A stretch of 64,000 nt of DNA from Ovis canadensis (GCF_042477335.2 NC_091247.1:1076501-1140500), one strand, 5' to 3'. Counted from the first letter of the stretch, positions 1 through 13,362 are shown. Program-made: numbers and translations. The notes: generated from the letters alone by a model not told the origin.

Positions 1-509
1 GCAAGGCCCTGGGAGGTGCACCCTCAGTGTTCCGGAGGAGCCTGCTGGAAAGGACGACGGCTCTGCCCGGGTGTCGGGTCTTGTCTTCCGCTCCCTCTCC
101 CTCTGTGGGCTGTGGCTGAGCTGGACAGTCCTGCCCACTCAGGAGCCTTCCTCCATGTGGATGGAGCTGCAGTCAGCTGGCTCTGGTCCCCTGCACCCCT
201 CACTTCCTCCTCCCCCAGAGAGAAGTGACTTAATCTGATAGGTGGGTTGGAATGGTCGGTGGGTGGGCGTGGCCACTTCCGGTCCACCTCTCCTGAGAGC
301 AGGTGCTATTTGGCTGCACACATCTGCTCTGTGCCTCCCCCCACCCCCAGCCCGCGTGGAGAGCACGTGGGGCCCGCCAGATGTCTAATTCTGGGGTTCA
401 GATTCAGAACTGCCCTGGCGCCTCCTCCCCTCAGTGTCGTGGTTCCAAGGAGACATTTCTCTCATCTTCTTACTGCTCCGACTTGTTCCCTGACTGCTTT
501 AGAACTTAG
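1..509. other. No gene recognised (downstream flank of TMEM141)
   Basis: I see no recognisable exon or repeat. In other mammals CCDC183 lies beyond TMEM141, but nothing here could be assigned to it. Confidence 0.5.
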
Positions 510-514
510 GTGGG

Positions 515-2240
<1,726 letters not shown>

Positions 2241-2292
2241 GGCTGGCGCGGCGCGGGGAGCCGGCGGGCTGACCTACACCGGGCCGGCGGAG

Positions 2293-2506
2293 GGCGGGGC
2301 CGGACGGGAAGGGGCGGGGCCGGACAGAGGGAGGGCCGGCTGGAGAGGGGCGGGGCCGGATAGAGGGAGGGCCGGCTGGAGAGGGGCGGGGCCGGATAGA
2401 GGGAGGGCCGGCTGGAGAGGGGCGGGGCCGGATAGAGGGAGGGCCGGCTGGAGAGGGGCGGGGCCGGATAGAGGGAGGGCCGGCTGGAGAGGGGCGGGGC
2501 CGGCTC
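2293..2506. repeat. 36-bp promoter minisatellite carrying GC boxes
   Basis: A 36-bp unit is repeated about 5.5 times directly upstream of the TMEM141 start codon. Each unit contains GGGGCGGGGC, an Sp1/KLF-type GC box, at 2311, 2347, 2383, 2419, 2455 and 2491, exactly 36 bp apart. The array sits in a CpG-rich island of roughly 2180-2640 that would act as the TMEM141 promoter. The units are almost identical, so the array is young or kept homogeneous. Confidence 0.93.
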
Positions 2507-2640
2507 CGGCCGGAGCGGGCGGCGGGGCCAGCGCGGAGGGGTTGGGCCTGCGCGCGCTCCTGGCGCCGGGCTCCGCGGGGGACGCAGGCGGGGGCGCGCG
2601 CTCCTCGCCGCGAGCCTGGCCTGGGTCGCCTGCATTATCT

Positions 2641-3415
2641 CCAAGCTCTTAGAGACCTGATTACTGTTAGTAATTTGTTGGGGTGGGCTTCGCTTAAGGG
2701 ATTGCCTGTACTGGAGACGACCACGGAATAGGAGGTGGCTTAGTGAGTTAACTCCCCACGCATACTTGGTGTTGGTCCTGTGCTCGGAGCTGGCGGTCCC
2801 ACGGAGGAGTCAGAGCCCCTACCCCTGACAGAGCAGTTGGTTAACAGACCTAGGGGGAGGTCAGGAAGACAAAATGGGGGCGGGGATGGAGAGGGTCAAG
2901 CAGAGGACCCTCAACCACGTGGGCCTGAGCCCTGGCCTATTTGATAAGCTTCAGGAGGCCCAAGTGGCTGGATCTGGGGGTCAGGCAAGGGTTGGGCTGT
3001 AAGTTACGGTCTCCGGCCACAGCCTTCTGTACCTTGAAGCCTGGCGGGAGCTTCAGTTCTTCTGATTGCACTGGGAGGGTCCCGGGCAAGGATGTCAGCG
3101 CAGTGGACACACGGCCTTCCTGCTTGGTTGGGAGCCAGCCTTCCAGGAGAGCGTCTGCTAAGGTTTAGAGGGTGTTTCAGTGACGGAACAGGCAGGGGTG
3201 TTGTGGCTGCATTTGGAGGCTGCGCTGCTAGGCTTTGGCACTGGGTTGGTGGTGCCAGTGAAAGGTTGTGGTGGTAAGCCGTGTGCTACGCCGGGATTGG
3301 TGACCTCCAGAGGAGAGGATTTCGATCCAGGGCCAGAGACAAGGCTTGACTACTCAGAGCTTTTCGTGTAGCACAGTTTTATTAGAGGGTAATAGAGATA
3401 CCCTGTTGACAGAAA
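2641..3415. other. Unassigned intergenic sequence
   Basis: No gene or known repeat was recognised between the TMEM141 CpG island and the first BovB piece. Confidence 0.5.
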
Positions 3416-3575
3416 AACATCTAATTCTGCTTTATTGACTATGCCAAAGCCTTTGACTGTGTGGATCACAATAAACTGTGGAAAATTCTGAAAGAGATGG
3501 GAATACCAGATGACCTGACCTGCCTCTTGAGAAACCTGTATGCAGGTCAGGAAGCAGCAGGTAGAACCGTTGGTG
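3416..3575 (+). repeat. BovB LINE fragment (reverse transcriptase core)
   Basis: This short piece matches the BovB region coding for the FIDY-AKAFDCVDHNKL stretch of the reverse transcriptase. It corresponds closely to the same region of the larger copies at 6113-8323 and 55811-56000 and is truncated at both ends. Confidence 0.85.
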
Positions 3576-3775
3576 GTCAGGGTCCCCACCTGACCACCAG
3601 CCTCCCAGATGCCTGATGGGAGAAAACGACGGTGAAAGACAAAAGCATCATCCCAACCTTCACGTTAACCTTGTCCATTAATTTTTCAAGCAGGATTTCC
3701 TGAAAAACACCTGGGAGATGAAGACTAGGTGAGTGAGACAGCAGAAAAAAGCAGTTGCTGGAAGCAGACCCACTG

Positions 3776-3975
3776 GGCTTCCCAGCTGGCTTAGTCGGCA
3801 AAGAGACCGCCTGCAATGCAGGAGACCCAGGTTCAAGCCCTGTGTTGGGAAGATCCCCTGGAGAAGGAAATAGCAACCCACTCCAGGATTCTGGTCTGGA
3901 AAATCCCATGGGGAGAGGAGCCTGGTGGGCTAAGGTCCATGGGGTCACAGAGTCCGACATGACTTAGCAACTAAA
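3776..3975 (+). repeat. Bov-tA SINE, nearly full length
   Basis: It has the tRNA-derived head (CTGCAATGCAGGAGACC, then GGTTCAAGCCC in the B-box position), the GGAAGATCCCCTGGAGAAGG core and the tail ending AGAGTCCGACATGACT. It is one of a run of three SINEs here. Confidence 0.9.
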
Positions 3976-4064
3976 CCACCAAACCACCATTCCCATCATG
4001 AGGCTCCACCCTCACGACCTAACCGCCTCCCAAAGGCCCCACCCCTCAGTCCCATCACATTAGG

Positions 4065-4218
4065 GTGTCAGCTGCAATGCGGGAGACCTGGGTTCGATCC
4101 CTGGGTCGGGAAGATCCCCTAGAAAAGGGAACAACTTCCAGTATTCTGGCCTGGAGAATCCCATGGACTATACCAACTCTGGTTCACAGAGACAGGCATG
4201 ACTGAGTGACTTTCAGAC
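4065..4218 (+). repeat. Bov-tA SINE, partial
   Basis: The body, from CTGCAATGCGGGAGACCTGG to the tail ATGACTGAGTGAC, is present. The first part of the head is missing or degraded. Confidence 0.8.
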
Positions 4219-4227
4219 GTAGAGGTC

Positions 4228-4411
4228 CAATGACTACCCTGGTGATGGTAGAGAATCTGCCTGCAATGCAGGAGACCCAGGTTGGATCTCTGAATTAGGA
4301 AGATCCCATGGAGAAGGGAGTAGAACCCACTCCAGTAATCTGGCCAGGAGGATTCCATGGACTGTATAGTCCGCTGGGTCTCAGAGTCAGACAGGACTAA
4401 GTTACTTTCAC
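4228..4411 (+). repeat. Bov-tA SINE
   Basis: A third Bov-tA in the same orientation, more diverged, running from the CCCTGGTGATGGTAGAGAATC head to the tail GTCAGACAGGACTAAG. Confidence 0.85.
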
Positions 4412-4527
4412 TTTATGACTTTTTACTTTTTTATTTTAATAATTTTACTGAAATATAGTTGATTTATAGTGTTAATTACTGCTATACAAAAAGTGATTCA
4501 GTTTTATATATTTATGTGTGTGTATCA
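4412..4527 (-). repeat. L1 fragment (3' end, antisense)
   Basis: AT-rich sequence resembling the antisense 3' end of ruminant L1, with the words TATAGTTGATTTATAGTGTTAA and CAAAAAGTGATTCAG. It is possibly related to the piece at 5818-6101 across the BovB material. Confidence 0.55.
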
Positions 4528-4765
4528 GTTCAGTTCAGTTCCTCAGTTGTGTCCGACTCTTTGCGACCCCATGGACTGCAGCACACCAGGCCTCCCTGTC
4601 CATCACCAATTCCCAGAGCTTACTCAGACTCATGTCCATTGAGTCTGTGATGCCATCCAGCCATTTGTCGTCCACTTCTCCTCCCGCCTTCAATCTTTCC
4701 CAGCATCAGGGTCTTTTCTAATGAGTCAGTTCTTCATATCAGGTGGCCAAAGAATTAGAGCCTCT
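4528..4765 (-). repeat. BovB 3'-end fragment, antisense
   Basis: Starts with the CAGTTCAGTTCAG tail of BovB in reverse and covers roughly its last 240 nt, coding on the minus strand for the C-terminal part of the BovB protein. It is clearly diverged from the matching end of the neighbouring copy at 5560-5800, so it is a separate, older insertion. Confidence 0.85.
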
Positions 4766-4777
4766 TTATATATATAT

Positions 4778-5803
4778 ATGTGGAAAATTCTGGAAGAGAT
4801 GGGAATACCAGACCACCTAACTGGCCTCTTGAAAAATCTGTATGCAGGTCAGGAAGCAACAGTTAGAACTGGACATGGAACAACAGACTGGTTCCTAATA
4901 GGAAAAGGAGTGCGTCAAGGCTGTATATTGTCACCCTGCTTATTTAACAGCAGAGTACATCATGAGAAACGCTGGACTGGAAGAAACACAAGCTGGAATC
5001 AAGATTGCTGGGAGAAATATCAATAACTTCAGATATGCAGATGACACCACCCTTATGGCAGAAAGTGAAGAAGAACTAAAGAGCCTCTTGATGAAAGTGA
5101 AAGAAGAGAGTGAAAAAGTTGGCTTAAAGCTCAACATTCAGAAAACGAAGATCATGGCATCCAGTCCTATCACTTCATGGGAAATAGATGGGGAAACAGT
5201 TTATTTTGGGGGGCTCCAAAATCACTGCAGATGGTGACGGCAGCCATGAAATTAAAAGACGCTTACTCCTTGGAAGAAAAGTTATGACCAACCTAGATAG
5301 TATATTCAAAAGCAGAGACATTACTTTGCTGACTAAAGTCCGTCTAGTCAAGGCTATGGTATTTCCTGTGGTCATGTATGGATGTGAGAGTTGGACTGTG
5401 AAGAAGGCTGAGCGCCGAAGAATTGATGTTTTTGAACTGTGGTGTTGGAGAAGACTCTTGAGAGTCCCTTGGGCTGCAAGGAGATCCAACCAGTCCATTC
5501 TGAAGGAGATCAACCCTGGGTGTTCATTGGAAGGAATGATGCTAAAGCTGAAACTCCAGTACTTTGGCCACCTCATGCGAAGAGTTGACTCATTGGAAAA
5601 GACTCTGATGCTGGGAGGGATTGGGGGCAGGAGGAGAAGGGGACGACCGAGGATCAGATAGCTGGATGGCATCACGGGCTCGATGGACGTGAGTCTGAGT
5701 GAACTCCGGGAGATGGTGATGGACAGGGAGGCCTGGCATGCTGCGATTCATGGGGTCGCAAAGAGTCGGACACGACTGGGCGACGGAACTGAACTGAACT
5801 GAT
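4778..5803 (+). repeat. BovB LINE, 3' third, 5'-truncated
   Basis: Encodes the second half of the BovB reverse transcriptase, with the catalytic YADD motif near 5032-5046, the KVGLKLNIQKTKIM stretch and the C-terminal region ending near [11 protein letters not shown]. It ends in the ACTGAACTGAACTGA tail. The frame is broken by a small length change near 5205. TA-rich simple sequence flanks both ends, so a target-site duplication cannot be read. Confidence 0.92.
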
Positions 5804-5817
5804 ATATATAATATATA

Positions 5818-6101
5818 TATATACACACTTTTTTTCAATTTAAACTTTTAATTTTCTATTGGGGTATAGCCAGTTAACAGTGTTGCAATGGTTTCAGGTG
5901 AACAGGGGGACTCAGCCCTACATATACATGTACCATGCTCCCCCCCAAACCCCACCCCATCCTGGTGGCCGCATGATACGGAGCAGACTTCCCTGTGCTG
6001 CACAACAGGACCTTGTTGGTCATCGACGGCAGAGGACCTTAGTTGTGGGAGTGGGAACTCAGACGCTCAGACTGCAGCATAGGCTGTGGAAACAGCTAGA
6101 T
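5818..6101 (-). repeat. L1 fragment, antisense 3' UTR
   Basis: Contains the words GGGGTATAGCCAGTTAACAG, GTTTCAGGTGAACAG, CATATACATGTACC and GACCTTGTTGGTCATC, which are characteristic of the antisense 3' end of ruminant L1. Confidence 0.75.
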
Positions 6102-6112
6102 TACTCTGCTTA

Positions 6113-8323
6113 CATCTGACCACCAGATGGTCAACACCGAAATCAGACTGATTGTATTCTTTGCAGCCAAAGATGGAGAAGCTCTATACAGTCAGCAAAA
6201 ACAAGATCGGGAGCTGACTGTGGCTCAGAACTAGAACTCCTTATTGCCAAATTCAGACTGAAATTGAAGAAACTGGAGAAAACCACTAGACCATTCAGGT
6301 ATGGCCTAAATCAAATCCCTTATGTTTATACAGTGGAAGTGAGGAATAGATTTAAGGGCCTAGATCTGACAGACAGAGTGCCTGATGAACTATGGACGGA
6401 GGTTCATGACATTGTACAGGAGACAGGGATCAAGACCATCCCCAAGAAAAAGAAATGCAAAAAAGCAAAATGGCTGTCTGAGGAGGCCTTACAAATAGCT
6501 GTGAAAAGAAGAGAAGCTAAAGGCAAAGGAGAAAAGGAAAGATATACCCATTTGAATGCAGAGTTCCAAAGAATAGCAAGGAGAGATAAGAAAGCCTTCC
6601 TCAGTGATCAATGCAAAGATATAGAGGGAAACAATAGAATGGGAAAGACTAGAGATCTCTTCAAGAAAATTACAGATACCCAGGGAACATTTCATGCAAA
6701 GATGGGCTCAATAAAGGACAGAAATGGTATGGACCTAACAGAAGCAGAAGATATTAAGAAAAGGTGGCAAGAATACACAGAAGAACTATACAAAAAAGAT
6801 CTTCGTGACCCAGATAATCACAATGGTGTGAAATCTCACCTAGAGCCAGACATCCTGGAATGTGAAGTCAAGTGGGCCTTAGAAAGCATCACTACAAACA
6901 AAGCTAGTGGATGAGCTATTTCATATCCTGGAAGATGACGCTGTGAAAGTGCTGCACTCAATATGCCAGCAAATTTGGAAAACTCAGCAGTGGCCACAGG
7001 ACTGGAAAAGGTCAGTTTTCATTCCAATCCCAAAGAAAGGCAATGCCAAAGAATGCTCAAACTACTGCACAATTGCACTCATCTCACACGCTAGTAAAGT
7101 AATGCTCAAAATTCTCCAAGCAAGGCCTCAGCAATACATGAACCATGAACTTTCAGATATTCAAGCTGGTTTTAGAAAAGGCAGAGGAACCAGAGAAGAA
7201 ATTGCCAACATCTGCTGGATCATCGAAAAAGCACGAGAGTTCCAGAAAACATCTATTTCTGCTTTATTGACTATGCCAAAGCCTTTGACTGTGTGGATCA
7301 CAATAAACTGTGGAAAATTCTGAAAGAGATGGGCATACGAGACCACCTGACCTGCCTCTTGAAAAAGCTATATGCAGGTCAGGAAGCATCAGTTAAAACT
7401 GGACATGGAACAACAGACTGGTTCCAAATAGGAAAAGGAGTACATCAAGGCTGTATATTGTCACCCTGCTTATTTAACTTCTATGCAGAGTACATCATGA
7501 GAAACGCTGGGCTGGAAGAAACACAAGCTGAAATCAAGATTGCCGGGGGAAATATCAATAACTTCAGATATGCAGATGACACCACCCTTATGGCAGAAAG
7601 TGAAGAAGAACTAAAGAGCCTCTTGATGAAAGTGAAAGAGGAGAGTGAAAAAGTTGGCTTAAAGCTCAACATTCAGAAAACGAAGATCATGGCATCCAGT
7701 CCTATCACTTCATGGGAAATAGATGGGAAACAGTTTATTTTGGGGGCTCCAAAATCACTGCAGATGGTGACCGCAGCCATGAAATTAAAAGACGCTTACT
7801 CCTTGGAAGGAAAGTTGTGACCAACCTAGACAGCATATTAAAAAGCAGAGACGTTACTTTGTCAAAAAAGGTCCGTCTAGTCAAGGCTATGGTTTTTCCA
7901 GTGGTCATGTATGGATGTGAGAGTTGGAATATAAAGAAAGCTGAGCACCGAAGAATTGATGTTTTTGAACTGTGGTGTTGGAGAAGACTCTTGAGAGTCC
8001 CTTGGACTGTAAGGAGATCCAACCAGTCCATCCTAAAGGAGATCAGTCCTGTGTATTCATTGGAAGGACTGATGTTGAAGCTGAAACTCCAGTACTTTGG
8101 CCACCTCATGTGAAGAGCTAACTCATTTGAAAAGACCTGATGCTGGGAAAGACTGAGAGCAGGAGGAGAAGGGGACGACAGAGGATGAGATGGCTGGATG
8201 GCAACACCGAGTCAATGGACATGAGTTTGGGTGGACTCCGGGAGTTGGTGATGGACAGGGAGGCCTGGTGTGCTGTGGTTCATGGGGTTGCAAAGAGTCA
8301 ACATGACTGAGTGACTGAACTGA
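6113..8323 (+). repeat. BovB LINE, 5'-truncated, with target-site duplication
   Basis: A 2.2-kb copy covers the end of the endonuclease domain, the linker and the whole reverse transcriptase (YADD near 7569-7583). The 10-bp word ACTCTGCTTA is present at 6103-6112 and again at 8324-8333, just outside the element, so the ends of this insertion are well defined. The coding frame is interrupted several times: frames change around 6910, 7260, 7310 and 7730, and a stop follows HLM at 8111. It cannot encode a working protein. Confidence 0.95.
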
Positions 8324-8333
8324 ACTCTGCTTA

Positions 8334-8921
8334 ACGGCGTGAGAACCATATTTGAAGCTGTATTATATTTTCACAAACATTATAAAGTCTAAAGATGAAA
8401 CTATAAAAAAGGCAGTTAAAGAACATCTGTGTAACAGGAGATAGTGACCATTATTAAAGCTGAATCTCTGTACAGTCCTGCAAAAAAAAAAAAAATGCAA
8501 CCACACAGATCATGAAAAATAGAAACCTCACATTTCTTGTAAGTAAAAGACCCCAACGTCTACCAAAGATCTCTCTTGAGCCTCTGTCTTCAGACTTCCT
8601 GGAGAACTAAGGACTGTGGAGAGGAGAGGAGATGGACAGGTGCCCTCAGACTGAGCTGAAATAGGCCCAGAACTCCAGCAACGGACGCAGACCAGCTGCC
8701 GGGACAGGACCACAGGGTAGCTCGGGGCTCTACAGCGACTCAGAAAGGCATCACTTTTGGGAAGGAAGAGCGTTAGAAAGGGCAAGGGTGCCTTTCCACA
8801 CTGGGTAGAGGAGTAAAATAAACATCTGTAAGTGTCGGCTCTTTCAAGACAAAAGAGAGCCAGACTTTACACACACGCCGGTACCCAAATGCCACCCATT
8901 AAAGAGAATCCGTTAAGGAGA
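8334..8921. other. Unassigned intergenic sequence
   Basis: AT-rich at first, with a 13-nt A run near 8482, then mixed. No gene or known repeat was recognised. Confidence 0.5.
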
Positions 8922-11530
8922 CGTTCTATACAGTCAGCAAAAACAAGACCGGGAGCTGACTGTGGCTCAGATCATCAACGCTTAATTGCAAAATTCAGAC
9001 TTAAATTGAAGAAACTAGGGAAAACCACTATACCATTCAGGTATGACCTAAGTCAAATCCCTTACAGTGGAAATGACAAATAGATTCAAGGGATTAAATC
9101 TCATAGACAGAGTGTCTGAAGAATTATGGGGATGAAAGTTCATGACATTGTACAAGAGGCAGTGTCAAGACCATCCCCAAGAAAAACATGAAAAAAGGCA
9201 AAATGGTTGTCTGAGGAGGCCTTACAAATAGCTGGGAAAAGAAGAGAAGCTAAAGGCAAAGGAGAAAAGGAAAGATATAAGCATCTGAATGCAGAGTTCC
9301 TAAGAATAGCAAGGAGAGATAAGAAGCCTTCCTCAGTGATCAATGCAAAGAAATAGAGGAAAACAATAGAATGGGAAAGACTAGAGATCTCTTCAAGAAA
9401 ATTAGAGATACCAAAGGAACATTTCATGCAAAGATGGGCTCAATAAAGGACAGAAATGGTATGGACCTAACAGAAGCAGAAGCTATTAAGAAGAGGTGGC
9501 AAGAATACACAGAAAAACTGTACAAAAAGGATCTTCACGACCCGAATAATCACGATGGTGTAATCACTCACCTAGAGCCAGACATCCTGGAATGTGAAGT
9601 CAAGTGGGCCTTAGGCAACATCATTACGAACAAAGCTAGTGGAGGTGATGGAATTCCAAATCCTGCAAGATGATGCTGTGAAAGTGCTGCACTCAATATG
9701 CCAGCAAAGTTGGAATGTGGCCACAGGACTGGAAAGGTCAGTTTTCACTCCAATCCCAAAGGAAGTCAAGGCCAAAGAATGTTCAATCTACTGCACAATT
9801 GCACTCATCTCGCACACAAGCAGAGTAATGCTCAAAATTATCCAAGCTAGCCTTCAACAGTATGTGAAGTGAGACTTTCAGGTGTTCAAGCTGAATTTAG
9901 AAAAGGCAGAGGAACCAGAGATCAACTTGCCAACATCCACTGGATCACAGAAAAAGCAAGAGAATTCCAGAAAAGCATCTACTTCTGCTTTATTGACTAC
10001 ACCAAAGCCTTTGACTGTGTGGATCACAACAAACCGTGGAAAATTCTTCAAAAGATGAGGATACCAGACTGCCTTACCTGCTTCCTGAGAAATCTGTATG
10101 CAGGTCAAGAAGCAACAGTTAGAGTCGGATATGGAGCAACAGACTGGTTCCAAATTGGGAAAGGAGTACATCAAGGCTGTATATTGTCACCCTGCTTATT
10201 TAACTTATATGCAGAGTACATCATGAGAAATGCTGGGCTCAGTGAAGCAAAAGCTGGAATTACGATTGCCAAGAGAAATGTCAATAACCGCAGATATGCA
10301 GATGACAGCACCTTTATGGCAGAAAGTGAAGAGGAACTAAAGAACCTCTTGATCAAAGTGAAAGAGGAAAGTGAAAAATCTCGCTTAAAAATCAACATTC
10401 AAAAAATGAAGATCATGGCATCCAGTCCCATCACTTCATGGCAAATAGATGGGGAAACAATGGAAACAGTGAGAGACTTTATTTTCAGTTCAGTTCAGTT
10501 GCTCAGTCGTGTCCGACTCTTTGCAACCCCATGAATCGCAGCACGCCAGGCCTCCCTGTCCATCACCAACTCCCGGAGTTCACTCAGACTCACGTCCATC
10601 GAGTCCGTGGTGCCATCCAGCCATCTCATCCTCGGTCGTCCCCTTCTCCTCCTGCCCTCAATCCCTCCCAGCATCAGAGTCTTTTCCAATGAGCCAACTT
10701 TTCACATGAGGTGGAAGTACTGGAGTTTCAGCTTTAGCATCATTCCTTCCAAAGAAATCCCAGGGTTGATCTCCTTCAGAATGGACTGGTTGGATCTCCT
10801 TGCAGTCCAAAGGGCTCTCAAGAGTCTTCTCCAACACCACAGTTCAAAAGCATCAATTCTTCGGCGCTCAGCTTTCTTCACAGTCCAACTCTCACATCCA
10901 TACATGACCACTGGAAATACCATAGCCTTGACTTCATTTTGGGGGACTCCAAAATCACTGCAGATGTTGACTGCATCCATGAAATTAAAAGATACTTGCT
11001 CCTTGGAAGAGAAACTATGACCAACCGAGACAGCATATTAAAAGCAGAGACATTATTTTGCCAAAAAAGGTCCATCTAGTCAAAGCTATGGTTTTTCCAG
11101 TGGTCATGTATGGATGTGAGAGTTGGACTGTGAAGAAAGCTGAGCACCGAAGAATTGATGCTTTTGAACCGTGGTGTTGGAGAAGACTCTTGAGAGTCCC
11201 TTAGACAAGGAGATCAAAACCAGTCAATCCTAATGGGAATCAGTCCTGAATATTCATTGGAAGGACTGATGCTAAAGTTGAAGCTCTTATACTTCGGCCA
11301 CCTGATGTAAAAACTGACTCACTGGAAAAGACCCTGATTCTGGGAAAGATTGAAAGCAGGAGGGGAAGGGGACAACAGAGGATGAGATGGTTGGATGGCA
11401 TCACCGACTCGATGGACATGAGCTTGAGCAAGCTCTGGGAGTTGGTGATGGACAGGGAGGCCTGGTGTGTTGCAGTCCATGGGGTCACAAAGAGCCAGAC
11501 ACAGCTGAGCAACTGAACTAACGGAACTGA
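8922..11530 (+). repeat. BovB LINE, 5'-truncated, carrying a second BovB insertion
   Basis: It starts at CTATACAGTCAGC in the linker region and runs through the reverse transcriptase to the ACTGAACTGA tail. It is more diverged than the 6113-8323 copy, with several frame changes and stops. A BovB piece in the opposite orientation (10486-10929) splits it inside the segment coding for the post-YADD region. The sequence resumes at 10930 with the next BovB bases. Confidence 0.93.
10486..10929 (-). repeat. 5'-truncated BovB inserted in antisense into an older BovB
   Basis: It begins with CAGTTCAGTTCAG (3' tail in reverse) and covers about 445 nt of the 3' end. The host element has GACTTTATTTT at 10475-10485 before it and GACTTCATTTT at 10930-10940 after it, an 11-bp target-site duplication with one mismatch. 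The host sequence continues in register on either side. Confidence 0.92.
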
Positions 11531-12107
11531 ACTGAGAGCGAGTCCTCTGCATATGGATGCATGTGAATTAGGAATCTTGAAAGCCACCCAAACTGCCAAT
11601 CCCATTCAGGAATTAAATAGACTTAGGAGTCTTTATACTTTGTTCTTAGAGGAAGAAACCAAGAAAAGAATGCAAACATCTCTTCTAATGGCAATCCCGC
11701 CGTGGGGAGCGGAGGGCCTGTGGTAAGCAGTAACTATACCATGAAACTCCAAACTGAGCCAAATGTGCCGAAGCATTGAAGGACGTTAAAAGAACATCTT
11801 GAAATTTATTATTTTTTTAATTAACTAAGAGCAGAAATGAACAAAACCAGGGAAGAATTCAGTAAGAGCTAATTGTTCTCAGGAAAGAAATTGACTCTCA
11901 GACTTTACCGATGAAGTGAAAATTCTTCAGGGTCTCCAGGCAAATGATCAAATTACTTTCAAGGGTGGGAACAAACTGGAATCAAACTTCCCAAGGCAAA
12001 ATACGAGGCAAGTCAAACGGAAATACACTCGTAGCAGGAGAGATGCACACACCCTCTCGGTAAAGGTGGGCCTAAGGGCTCACTGTGGGTGAGGGTGACG
12101 CCAAAGT
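11531..12107. other. Unassigned intergenic sequence
   Basis: About 0.6 kb, AT-rich in the middle, without a recognised gene or repeat. Confidence 0.45.
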
Positions 12108-12653
12108 GCGGATCACTCAGTCGTGTCTGACTCTTTGCAACCCCATTGGACCTGGGTCAAAATACCACAGTTCAAAACCATCAATCATCAATTGCAGGTG
12201 AAGAATCTAAGCTACTCCATTTTGTAAGGTTCCGGGAAAAGAGCCTTTGGAAATCCAAGAGCCTTTGGAAATCCCCTGACCTCACCCCACCACCTTCGAA
12301 CCAGTCAGAACCCTTGGCCAGCCCGGGGAAATTCGAATCAAGCCCGGGAAATGAGAACCAATCAGAACTCAACACCTAACCCTTCACCAGAAGGTGACCA
12401 GTCAGACCCGGAGACTCCCGTTTTTTTGAATTTTTCTTGCGAGAATACCCTATATAAGCAATGTAACCCAGCGCTCAGGGCTCCTCCCTATAGCTGCTGC
12501 GCTGGTATCGGTGGGAGCCCCAGCTCGAGCTTGGTAATAAAAACTCTCGATTTTGCATCAGATATCGGCTCCCTGGTGGTCACTGGGAGATTTCACCACT
12601 TGGGCATAACACAGGCAGATTTCTTACCATCTGAGCCACGAGGGAAGCCCCTG
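12108..12653 (-). repeat. Bov-tA SINE (minus) split by a solo LTR
   Basis: The left part (12108-12198) starts with the reversed SINE tail CTCAGTCGTGTCTGACTC. The right part (12612-12653) ends with the reversed SINE head, CTGAGCCACGAGGGAAGCCC. Between them lies the LTR at 12199-12611. Joining the two sides at CAGG gives the expected SINE word ATTGCAGGCAGATT. The middle of the SINE is partly replaced or diverged. Confidence 0.82.
12199..12611 (+). mobile_element. Solo LTR of an ERV1 (gammaretrovirus-like) element
   Basis: A 413-bp fossil LTR beginning TG and ending CA. It has a CCAAT-like stretch, a CTATATAAG TATA box near 12450, a polyadenylation signal near 12537-12541 and a 3' end reading GGGAGATTTCACCACTTGGGC, the style of gammaretroviral LTRs. 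The 4-bp CAGG on both sides (12195-12198 and 12612-12615) is a target-site duplication of the length expected for this class. Only the LTR is present, with no internal genes. It is younger than the Bov-tA SINE it sits in. Confidence 0.85.
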
Positions 12654-12719
12654 ACGTGGATAAAGCAGTCCTAAAATGTCTAAGGCAGCTCATGAGGGTT
12701 TATGCATTAATTTTACAGG

Positions 12720-12925
12720 CTTCACCGCGGGCAGTAGTGGTAAAGAACCCAGCTGCCAATGCAGGAGATGTAAGAGACGTGGGTCCAATCCCCGAGTGGG
12801 GAAGATCTCCTGAAGGAGGGCATGGCAACCCACTCAGTATTCTTGCCTGGAGAACCCCCTGGACAGATGAGCCTGGTGAGCTGTGGTCCACAGGGTCACA
12901 AAGAGTCGGACACGACTGAAGCAAA
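12720..12925 (+). repeat. Bov-tA SINE
   Basis: Head to tail, including GGGGAAGATCTCCTGAAGG and the tail AAGAGTCGGACACGACTG. Confidence 0.9.
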
Positions 12926-13269
12926 TTCCCCAGATGCACATGGAATCGTACGTCTTGATAACAGAGAGGAAAGCACGCACAGAACTGACTGTCTAGCCGC
13001 AAGGATAGAATCGGTGAGCTCCACAAAGTGGAAACGTTGCAAACTTAACTGACCAAATGACAATAAAACAAGGATTTAAAAAATTCTCTGTTTTTAAAAA
13101 TACTCTTGGATGAAAGAAAAATGCAAAGTGAAATCACAGAATTCATTTATAATAAATATTATTAAAATATCACATGAAACAGGGTCAGAGGAGATGTCGA
13201 AACCTTAAACACAGCATTAAAGTAAAAGAATGAAAGCGATGTATTTCAGATTCCCAGTTCCAACAGTTG

Positions 13270-13362
13270 GAAAGGCGGTTCCCTGTGCTCCAGGGGTTGA
13301 GAATCCACCTTCCAACGCGGGGGGTGTGGCGTCCGTCCCTGGTCAGAGAACTAAGATCTCAC
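13270..13362 (+). repeat. CHR-type tRNA-derived SINE, partial
   Basis: Contains GGTTGAGAATCCACCTTCC and CCCTGGTCAGAGAACTAAG, features of the cetartiodactyl CHR SINE family. Confidence 0.7.

Noticed and set aside
4528-5803. The facing BovB ends at 4528-4765 and 5560-5803 as a second foldback
   Set aside because: The two ends differ at many diagnostic positions, and the flanks are simple TA-rich sequence, so two independent insertions explain them better than a foldback.
11811-11900. Possible CRISPR-like or other short spaced repeats in the TMEM141-LCN5 spacer
   Set aside because: No direct repeats with unique spacers were found, and this is vertebrate DNA. The repeated words come from SINEs and BovB.
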